A stretch of 5,019 bases of DNA, taken from an uncultured Drancourtella sp. GTDB lineage: Bacteria; Bacillota; Clostridia; Lachnospirales; Lachnospiraceae. Where the stretch lies: contig CALFLL010000028.1 in the NCBI GenBank assembly GCA_937880845.1, positions 1-5,019 of the forward strand, written 5' to 3'. Both the position numbers and the translations under genes were made by a program. Under the pieces are notes generated by a model. It searched no databases. It worked only from the letters and a program-made list of their open reading frames with translations, and was not told the origin of the DNA. This document shows positions 1-5,019 of the stretch, one piece after another (within the stretch, counting starts at the first letter, position 1; each line of letters starts with the position of its first letter).

Positions 1-1
1 A

Positions 2-1081
2 CTATTTTCCGGATGTTCTGCGTCTTTTTATGACTGCCAGAGAAACAAATGCCACGATTGCAACAGCTACCAATAAGATGAACGGAAGATTATTCATAAG
101 GATACCTGTAGGTACAACACCTCCCTGATGTGTATTGGTAAACGTTACTATATTATCAGCTTCTCCAACTAAGTTCTTTTTTCCACCTTCTCTTAAAGTA
201 TCCAATGCATCACCTTCCTGTACTGCAGTTCTATCGCGTACAGTGGTTGTATCATTTTCTATAACAGTAACGCTCGGTGTATATCCATCCGGTGCAGCAA
301 GCTCTCTTACTACATAAGTTGTTCCTACCGGAAGATCAGTAAACTGTAACTTATCTCCATCTGCTAATTTGAAATTATAAGAGCCATTGTTTGTATTAAC
401 TGGCTCTGGCGTGTTGTTGCCTTTTCTTGTGATTGTTCCATTAAATTCACCCAGGGTACTTTCTGTGGGAGATTTTGTAAAAGCAATTGTAAAGTCAAAC
501 TGCTGCGTTTTATTTGCATATTTTCCAGTTGTCTTTTTCTCTATCGTCAAAGTGGCATTATTCTTTGCATAGGTGTTTGTAAATAAAATTTTATCTGTTT
601 TCCCATTTGTTCCTTCTGCTGTAATTTTTTCCACTTCTAATCCATTTGTTCCGTTAATCACATATACCCGAAGTGTATAGCTAGAAGCATCATACGTTAC
701 GTTTGGCATACTTTCTTGTGTCTCCGCTACTGTATAAACATATTCTCCTGCGTGTGGCCAGGTTCCTGTAAAAGAAATAGCAGTCTTTCCTTCAAGCACA
801 TATTTCTCACCTTTTAATGTTCCCTCCTGTCCCTCTGTAAAGGAAACATCTGCAATTGTTGCAGTAGGCGCTCCTTCTGGCGTAGGAGTTGCCGTAAATC
901 TAAAAGTTGCTGCCGGTGTCTTCAGTCCGTCTGCCATTTCAAATTCTTTTGTAATCGGCACCTGTCCTTTCTGATTTACATCCGGTGCAGTAGGTTCTCC
1001 TGCCGCAAAGGCAGTGGTTCCCATACTCAATAACATCGTTCCTGCTAATACAAGCGCTCCAAGTTTCTTTTTATTGATCAT
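2..1081 (-). CDS. Spy0128/FctA-like major (backbone) pilin with VPTGI sorting signal
   Basis: Complete 359-residue surface protein, ATG to TAG. Residues 1-26 form a Sec signal peptide (MINKKK, hydrophobic core, AFA cleavage site). Two domains follow as in S. pyogenes Spy0128 (340 residues): the first, about 38-172, carries K45 (ITKEF), E120 (TVAE) and N169 (FTNTY); the second, about 176-320, carries K182 (TIEKK), E260 (VVRE) and N316 (FTNTH). These fit the Lys-Asn isopeptide bonds with a helper Glu known in Spy0128. VPTGI (323-327), a hydrophobic stretch (about 331-350) and KRRR form the sorting signal, close to the VPTG motif of Spy0128 that a class B sortase cleaves. K161 or K164, just before N169, could be the lysine that accepts the next subunit. 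A GAGGG site 8 bases upstream supports the start. Two domains, moderate size and position after sipA argue for the shaft subunit; a minor pilin is less likely. Confidence 0.93.
   Translation of the reverse strand: MINKKKLGALVLAGTMLLSMGTTAFAAGEPTAPDVNQKGQVPITKEFEMADGLKTPAATFRFTATPTPEGAPTATIADVSFTEGQEGTLKGEKYVLEGKTAISFTGTWPHAGEYVYTVAETQESMPNVTYDASSYTLRVYVINGTNGLEVEKITAEGTNGKTDKILFTNTYAKNNATLTIEKKTTGKYANKTQQFDFTIAFTKSPTESTLGEFNGTITRKGNNTPEPVNTNNGSYNFKLADGDKLQFTDLPVGTTYVVRELAAPDGYTPSVTVIENDTTTVRDRTAVQEGDALDTLREGGKKNLVGEADNIVTFTNTHQGGVVPTGILMNNLPFILLVAVAIVAFVSLAVIKRRRTSGK
5..118 (-). other. Pilin cell-wall sorting signal (VPTGI)
   Basis: Residues 322-359: VPTGI, then a hydrophobic span and a KRRRTSGK tail. 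The sortase is expected to cut between Thr325 and Gly326. The VPTG form rather than LPXTG fits the class B-type pilin sortases paired with Spy0128-like pilins. Confidence 0.85.
122..556 (-). other. Pilin C-terminal Spy0128/FctA-type isopeptide domain
   Basis: About residues 176-320: LTIEKKTTG with K182, QQFDFTIAF, a FKLADGDKLQFTDLPVG block, YVVRE with E260, and TFTNTH with N316. This is the widespread Firmicute pilin isopeptide domain. The predicted bond is K182-N316 assisted by E260; K182 aligns with the bond-forming Lys of the second Spy0128 domain, and the neighbouring K183 is the less likely alternative. Confidence 0.8.
566..970 (-). other. Pilin N-terminal Spy0128/FctA-type isopeptide domain
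   Basis: About residues 38-172. Conserved pattern: K45 on the first strand (VPITKEF), PHAGEYVYTVAE with E120, YDASSYTLRVYV, and N169 in ILFTNTY on the last strand. The block HAGEYVYTVAE...YDASSYTLRVYV closely resembles the Spy0128 first domain. A K45-N169 isopeptide bond assisted by E120 is inferred, not shown. Confidence 0.8.
1004..1081 (-). other. Pilin Sec signal peptide
   Basis: Residues 1-26 of the pilin: positively charged start (MINKKK), hydrophobic core (LGALVLAGTMLLSM) and an AFA motif before an Ala-Gly, fitting cleavage after residue 26. It would direct export before sortase polymerisation. Confidence 0.85.
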
Positions 1082-1089
1082 ATTCTTAT

Positions 1090-1094
1090 CCCTC
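1090..1094 (-). promoter_or_regulatory. Ribosome binding site of the pilin gene
   Basis: GAGGG on the minus strand, 8 bases upstream of the ATG at 1079-1081, within the 22-base gap after the SipA-like gene's TAA. It fixes the pilin start, which is also supported by the signal peptide beginning there. No promoter or hairpin is visible in the gap, so the pilin is probably read from the same transcript. Confidence 0.75.
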
Positions 1095-1103
1095 GTTTCT
1101 TTT

Positions 1104-1619
1104 TTAAAATCCTCTGCGTCTCAACAGAGTAATTACTGATCCTTTGATTTCTTCTTTTTTTACCGTACCATAAATTCTGCTGTCCTTTGCATTGGTACGG
1201 TGATCTCCCAATACAAAGTATTCATCTTCCCCTACTGTCACCGGAAAAGTGATTCCTTCTGTATAAGGCAGCGTTTCTGTATAAATTTCTGATTCCTGCT
1301 GCAGATAGCCATTGATTTCCAATCCATCCTCCGTCAGATTGACTTCATCTCCTGCAACCGCAAGAATCCTTCGTACCTGAACTTCTCCGTCTTTTTCCAG
1401 TACCACCGTATCGGAAGGCTGGAATTCTTTCTGCAGCCGGTAATATACTGCCAGATCGCCGTCCTTAAAAGCCGGGGACATCATATTGTCGCTTATGCGG
1501 CAGATACCAAAGATAAAAAGAAAGGTAACTGCCAGCAATGCAACAAAAATCAAAATCTTTAATATCAGAAACAACAGATCATCTTTTATGGATGTTTCTT
1601 TTCGTTTCTCCTGTTTCAT
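1104..1619 (-). CDS. sipA: SipA-like signal peptidase I homologue, predicted catalytically inactive pilus assembly factor
   Basis: A 171-residue type I signal peptidase-fold protein with a short cytoplasmic N-terminus, one membrane segment (about residues 15-38) and an extracellular domain. Box B is MMSPAFKDGD (46-55): aligned on the usual SMxP...GD spacing, the nucleophile Ser position is M46. In box D, VRRILAVAGD (82-91), the general-base Lys position is R83, while the structural Arg (R84) and GD remain. Box E, GDHRTNAKDSR (138-148), is intact. Fold conserved with the Ser/Lys dyad gone matches S. pyogenes SipA, which is needed for pilus polymerisation but lacks the catalytic dyad. It overlaps the upstream adhesin stop as ATGA, suggesting translational coupling, and ends 22 bases before the pilin. 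Automated annotation would probably call it lepB; I prefer the SipA role, inferred from synteny and residues. A remaining alternative is a peptidase with unusual chemistry. Confidence 0.9.
   Translation of the reverse strand: MKQEKRKETSIKDDLLFLILKILIFVALLAVTFLFIFGICRISDNMMSPAFKDGDLAVYYRLQKEFQPSDTVVLEKDGEVQVRRILAVAGDEVNLTEDGLEINGYLQQESEIYTETLPYTEGITFPVTVGEDEYFVLGDHRTNAKDSRIYGTVKKEEIKGSVITLLRRRGF
1506..1577 (-). other. Membrane segment of the SipA-like protein
   Basis: About residues 15-38, a strongly hydrophobic run rich in Leu, Ile, Phe and Val, preceded by a lysine-rich N-terminus. It predicts a single pass with the C-terminal domain outside, as in Gram-positive SipS-type proteins. Confidence 0.8.
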
Positions 1620-4600
1620 CTCTTCCTTCCTTTTTTCAAACGCAGAAGAGCTAACCCGCCAAATGACAGTACCGCAATCGCCGCCATTCCAAGTCCGGCA
1701 CCAATTCCACGGATATTGTCTGTGATTCCTGTAGCAGCAATATCACTTTTTTCATTGACCACATCTACCGTACTGTGTTTTATTAAGGTCAAACTGCCTC
1801 CTTTTTTATTTTCTCCATTGACTGTATAGCTTGTTTGATACCCCTCGGCACTTTGCTCTGTAACGGTAATTTGGGCATTTACAGGTAAATTTTTAATCTG
1901 AATCTGCTGTCCATGTTTTAATTTGATCTGCGCGTTTCCATTCTGGAATGTAAGTGTCCCATTATCTGGTTTTTGGCTTTGGGTGTCAAAACCTGCTTTT
2001 ACACTTCCTATGTAACTGTAATCACCATTCAACGCTTGTCCACCGCTATCTGATGCCTGAATGTCAAACACAAACTCTTTTGTACGGTCTCCTGACTTTC
2101 CCTTTACCTCCTTACTGACTGTCAGATCCAGTAAACGCGTATTTTCCACTACCCACGCATGCTTATCATCATCAAACTGGTAGCCGACCTGATAGATATT
2201 TTCGCCTGCTGTCATTTTACTGCCTTCTTCAATCGGTTTTCCATTTTCATCAATCTCTACCACACGGTACTCCCAGGTCTTTACTAAATCATTTTCCGTA
2301 GAAGGAAGTTCATAATATAAATCAACATCAAACTGATGCTCCCATTTTTTGTTTTCATTTAATACGGTATTTTCTACCGTTTGCCAGCTCTCTTCATCTG
2401 TTTTTCTTCTTTGTAACTGAACGCTCACTTCTGCTTCTGTATGATCCCTGCTTGTCCATGCCTTTTCTACATTGACTTTTGTATTTCCTTTGATCAGGTA
2501 AATCGTGGCAACATTATTATTCATATCTACTGATTGAATCATTTTTGTTGTCTTCGGTTCATATACTACCCATCTGACATTGCCGCTATTTGTATAATCC
2601 TCTTTCGCATCGTTTTCTCCCCGGAGAACCGCCTGGATACTCGCAGATGGTGTTTTTGTTCCATCCTGATATAAATCCGTTACCAGCATAGCGCCTTTAT
2701 TCACGGTATGGGTACGTTCTTCAATCACCTTTTCTGTACTCGGATCAATTTGTCCATCTTTGATCTCTGCGGTCACATATCTGACTGTATAAGGAATGGT
2801 CGGTTTACTTTCATATTTTTTCCACACTGCCCGTACTGTAATGATTGCATGGGTTTGTGCGCCTTTATGCGGCTTATCATTAAATGGGTTTCCATTGGTA
2901 TGTCCACTTCCCGGATCCGCTTTCATATAGAAACAGTTTTCCAAATCATTGAGCATGGAAACATCCAGTAAATATTCCATTCCCGGTCTGCTTACATACG
3001 GATCTCCATTGGCATCCTTACGTACCTCCCCGGTCAAATATCCCCACATTTTATCATCTGTCATTTCTCGATCCGTTGCCATGACTTCCCAATGGTCAAA
3101 AACAAATTCATTCTTGAGATCCACCGGTTTTAAATTGGATATCAAAAGTCTCTGATTATTTACCAGATTATATCCGTGAGGTCCTCCATATTGTGTCTTC
3201 GGCAGGTTGGTAATGTCTTCAGCTCTTGGAGCTTTCTTTCCTGTTTCATCTGCACCGTCTAAATAATCTAATCCAATGCGGATCGGATGGGCATTGATAT
3301 TTACAAGGATTACTCCTTTATAGGCATTTTCCGGATTCCAGTCTGGTTTTGTATAATTTGTTCCTACAAATTCTTTCACTTCCTCGGAACCCCTGAAATA
3401 AAAGTATCCGTCCGGACTTGCTTCCCAATCGTCCCAGGAAACCACTTGATATTCACCCATTGCACTTGAATCTGCTGTATTTCCATCGGTACGGATCAGA
3501 TACTCAATATATGGTTTTCCATCGTTATCTTCATCATAACCAATCGTATAATTGTTCTGTAAAACAGTACCCTCTTTGGTCGTAAAAGAAATATCCGGTT
3601 TATAATAACCGACTTCCCTCTTAAAGCGGAATGGATCTGTCCACTTATTCTTCCCTCCCAATCCAATTTTTGCAATCAATGTATCTGGTTTCATCGTTTT
3701 CCATTCCTGCGGATAGCCCTGGGCATCTGTCGCAGTATAAAATCCAGGATCACTTACCCCAAACAATTCACGGGTTGCATATTCCTGATGTCTGTGCGCT
3801 ACCATGTTTCCACCAGAAATCGTAACGTCTTCATAGCAGTTCGCAATTTCCAGCTTATAGTGACGCTTTCCATCATAAGCGTTCGTTCCGCCTAAAGAAG
3901 TCACCGACAATGTCACTTCCGTTCCTGACGCAAGCGTTACTTTTTCCGTAAGCGTTTTCCCTACATCATTTAAGAAAACCATCGGGATGATCAGAGCTTC
4001 ATCATTAATCTCTAACTGGTCTAATTCCCATGTATTTGATGTTGTCCCTCCATTTCCTGTACCATTCGGTCCTTTTCCGGTTGTTACACCATCCCATTCC
4101 CAAACAAAAGAATGTCCATCGGTCGTTAAATTCGCATTACTTTCCGTTGGATTTTTTCCATCTATTTTTATCCTGTCTTTTGCATATACCGTCTGTGACC
4201 ACAGGTACGCATTAAAATGGATCTGCTGAACCTTTTCATATTCCAAAGTGATCACGACATCACTGGTAATATTCTTCAAATTGAAGGAAGTTTCATATAT
4301 CATACGGTCGGGACTGTCTTTTTTTAAATTGATACGATTCCGGTCTCTTTCATACGCCATCATCCGCCCCAAAGATTCCATATGTTCTGGTGCTTCCCCT
4401 CGCCTTACTATCGTAATCTCAGCTTTGTATCCTCTTGGAATTTTCACGGTAATACCTGCATCATGTCCCTTTTTGACATAAATCGCCCGGTCTTCTCCGA
4501 ATACATCACTATAGCTCCATCCATCCGGCCCATTCTCCACATCATGGTTGTCTTTTTCAAACATCTGATATTCAATCCGGTAATCGGATTCATGAGAATA

Positions 4601-5019
4601 CGTTAAGGTGATCTTTTCGGCTTTCTTTAAAACTGCATAGACCGTTTTATTTGTAATCTGTGTATCGGTTGTATAATAAACATAATCTGTTGTACCATTT
4701 CCATTATCAATATGGAGTGTTCCCATATAATAAACAGAAACATTCCCCACATGGGCTTTTACATAAGAGTGCAGCTTATTATCCCTGTTCATTACAAAAT
4801 GAGGGACATGTTCCTTAATCTTTCCTCCATCAATCGTCGTAATCCCTTCCGAAAAGTGCAGATCCGTACAGGGAACTACCCCCGGTTCGTCATACAGACA
4901 CTGAAGTTCAAACTTATCAATCGGAATTTTTGCACTTTCCATCTGTACGCTGTATCCCATTCCCTCTAAATCTGAGAGCGTAAATGGTACGTTTTCATCG
5001 AATTCTATCGTTTCTTCTG
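1616..5019 (-). CDS. Large sortase-anchored surface adhesin, probable pilus tip/ancillary pilin (5'-partial)
   Basis: The reading frame is open from the right edge to a TGA at 1616-1618, so 1133 residues are visible and the true start is missing. The ATG at 4958-4960 is probably internal: 19 further codons upstream are open, no ribosome binding site precedes it, and no signal peptide follows it. Numbering from that Met, residues 1-715 are polar, aromatic-rich and unassigned; 716-826 are a beta-rich linker region; 827-942 resemble a Cna_B domain (K833, E902, N940 as a possible isopeptide triad); 943-1073 resemble a Spy0128/FctA domain (K950, E1035, N1069). The C-terminus has AATGI (1075-1079), a hydrophobic segment and a KKGRKR tail, which is a wall-sorting signal with Ala where Pro is usual. 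Only four cysteines are visible (C21, C31, C375, C676). Position ahead of a SipA-like gene and an FctA-like pilin suggests a Cpa/PitA-like role at the pilus tip or side; the ligand is unknown. Family-level role is fairly secure, adhesion itself is inferred. Confidence 0.85.
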   Translation of the reverse strand, partial: EETIEFDENVPFTLSDLEGMGYSVQMESAKIPIDKFELQCLYDEPGVVPCTDLHFSEGITTIDGGKIKEHVPHFVMNRDNKLHSYVKAHVGNVSVYYMGTLHIDNGNGTTDYVYYTTDTQITNKTVYAVLKKAEKITLTYSHESDYRIEYQMFEKDNHDVENGPDGWSYSDVFGEDRAIYVKKGHDAGITVKIPRGYKAEITIVRRGEAPEHMESLGRMMAYERDRNRINLKKDSPDRMIYETSFNLKNITSDVVITLEYEKVQQIHFNAYLWSQTVYAKDRIKIDGKNPTESNANLTTDGHSFVWEWDGVTTGKGPNGTGNGGTTSNTWELDQLEINDEALIIPMVFLNDVGKTLTEKVTLASGTEVTLSVTSLGGTNAYDGKRHYKLEIANCYEDVTISGGNMVAHRHQEYATRELFGVSDPGFYTATDAQGYPQEWKTMKPDTLIAKIGLGGKNKWTDPFRFKREVGYYKPDISFTTKEGTVLQNNYTIGYDEDNDGKPYIEYLIRTDGNTADSSAMGEYQVVSWDDWEASPDGYFYFRGSEEVKEFVGTNYTKPDWNPENAYKGVILVNINAHPIRIGLDYLDGADETGKKAPRAEDITNLPKTQYGGPHGYNLVNNQRLLISNLKPVDLKNEFVFDHWEVMATDREMTDDKMWGYLTGEVRKDANGDPYVSRPGMEYLLDVSMLNDLENCFYMKADPGSGHTNGNPFNDKPHKGAQTHAIITVRAVWKKYESKPTIPYTVRYVTAEIKDGQIDPSTEKVIEERTHTVNKGAMLVTDLYQDGTKTPSASIQAVLRGENDAKEDYTNSGNVRWVVYEPKTTKMIQSVDMNNNVATIYLIKGNTKVNVEKAWTSRDHTEAEVSVQLQRRKTDEESWQTVENTVLNENKKWEHQFDVDLYYELPSTENDLVKTWEYRVVEIDENGKPIEEGSKMTAGENIYQVGYQFDDDKHAWVVENTRLLDLTVSKEVKGKSGDRTKEFVFDIQASDSGGQALNGDYSYIGSVKAGFDTQSQKPDNGTLTFQNGNAQIKLKHGQQIQIKNLPVNAQITVTEQSAEGYQTSYTVNGENKKGGSLTLIKHSTVDVVNEKSDIAATGITDNIRGIGAGLGMAAIAVLSFGGLALLRLKKGRKR
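1619..1738 (-). other. Adhesin cell-wall sorting signal with degenerate motif AATGI
   Basis: Residues 1075-1114 by the numbering of the adhesin entry: AATGI, a short spacer (TDNIRGIG), a hydrophobic segment and the cationic tail RLKKGRKR. The layout is that of a sorting signal, but Ala occupies the position of the usual Pro. The codons read GCT GCT ACA GGA ATC on the minus strand, in a continuous frame. Confidence 0.75.
1622..1632 (-). promoter_or_regulatory. Ribosome binding site of the SipA-like gene, inside the adhesin coding end
   Basis: On the minus strand the sequence AAGGAAGGAAGAG directly precedes the ATG at 1617-1619. The two GGA cores give spacings of roughly 9 and 5 bases, a good Shine-Dalgarno match. 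It lies wholly within the last codons of the adhesin gene, and with the ATGA overlap it supports both this start and coupled translation. Confidence 0.75.
1742..2134 (-). other. Spy0128-like isopeptide domain of the adhesin, next to the wall anchor
   Basis: About residues 943-1073: LTVSKEVKG with K950, TKEFVFDIQ, the block IKLKHGQQIQIKNLP, ITVTEQS with E1035, and VDVVNEK with N1069. Same family as the pilin second domain, so it may mimic a pilin end when the adhesin is joined to the shaft (inference). Confidence 0.75.
2135..2482 (-). other. Cna_B-like domain of the adhesin
   Basis: About residues 827-942: starts TKVNVEKAW, continues with VSVQLQRRK and LNENKKWEHQF, then YRVVEIDENGKPI, and ends WVVENTR. 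These are typical Cna_B landmarks. K833, E902 and N940 are placed to form an intramolecular isopeptide bond. Such domains act as stiff stalks that lift the binding region off the cell. Confidence 0.75.
2816..5019 (-). other. Unassigned exposed N-terminal region of the adhesin
   Basis: About 734 visible residues. No hydrophobic segment and no family I can name with confidence. It looks beta-rich and aromatic, with a Gly/Asn/Thr linker near residues 290-310, an acidic DEDNDG loop at 476-481, and a QYGGPHGYNLV...FVFDHWEV stretch at 590-626 that loosely recalls parts found in large gut clostridial surface proteins. The FDHWEV and ITVRAVWKKY pieces hint at an InlB/Listeria-Bacteroides-type repeat, but too weakly to assign. 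It is the likely ligand-binding part. Confidence 0.5.

Noticed and set aside
128..250. Polar loop of the second pilin domain (residues about 278-318) as an insertion
   Set aside because: Spy0128 has a loop of similar length and polarity just before its last strand, so this is ordinary for the family.
135..317. Plus-strand open frame of 60 codons inside the pilin gene, and similar plus-strand frames across the whole window
   Set aside because: They lie antisense to well-supported minus-strand genes and have cysteine- and phenylalanine-rich, non-protein-like translations with no ribosome binding sites or family resemblance.
1082..1103. Terminator or promoter in the gap between the SipA-like gene and the pilin
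   Set aside because: The gap is only 22 bases, shows no inverted repeat, and is occupied by the pilin ribosome binding site.
1104..1619. Housekeeping signal peptidase I (lepB)
   Set aside because: Both catalytic dyad positions are substituted, and the gene sits translationally coupled inside a pilus operon, so a general secretion role is unlikely.
4031..4093. Gly/Asn/Thr-rich stretch (residues about 290-310) as a tandem repeat
   Set aside because: It is low in complexity but has no repeating unit; it is best read as a flexible linker or loop.
4865..4900. C21 and C31 near the visible N-terminal end of the adhesin as part of a Cpa-like thioester domain
   Set aside because: I cannot see the paired Cys and Gln motifs of thioester domains around them; such a domain, if present, may lie in the unseen N-terminus.

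Overview
The window shows part of one operon, with every gene on the minus strand, so transcription runs from the right edge to the left edge. Moderately low GC, strong AGGAGG-like ribosome binding sites, sortase-type wall-sorting signals and a single-pass signal-peptidase-like protein point to a Gram-positive Firmicute. The protein style suggests a gut clostridium, possibly Lachnospiraceae; that is inferred from style only and no taxonomic marker is present.

Three coding regions fill it, in transcription order: (1) a very large cell-surface protein (5019 down to 1616) whose 5' end lies beyond the right edge, with a long unassigned N-terminal region, a Cna_B-like domain, a Spy0128-like isopeptide domain and a degenerate C-terminal sorting signal; (2) a 171-residue signal peptidase I-like protein (1619 down to 1104) overlapping gene 1 by 4 bases and lacking both catalytic dyad residues; (3) a complete 359-residue pilin (1081 down to 2) with a signal peptide, two Spy0128/FctA-type domains and a VPTGI sorting signal.

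The order large adhesin, SipA-like protein, FctA-like backbone matches the pilus cassettes of Streptococcus pyogenes FCT-3 type loci (cpa, sipA, fctA/tee, class B sortase) and pneumococcal PI-2. The likely arrangement is that the pilin forms the shaft, the large protein is the tip or ancillary adhesin, and the SipA-like protein is a non-proteolytic assembly factor. No sortase is in the window; it is expected just beyond the left edge. There is no stretch over 300 bases without a gene (the only gap is 22 bases), and I see no RNA gene, mobile element, CRISPR array, promoter or terminator.

What merits attention is the loss of the peptidase dyad, the unusual AATGI sorting motif on the large protein, and more than 700 residues of adhesin sequence that I cannot assign to a known family.
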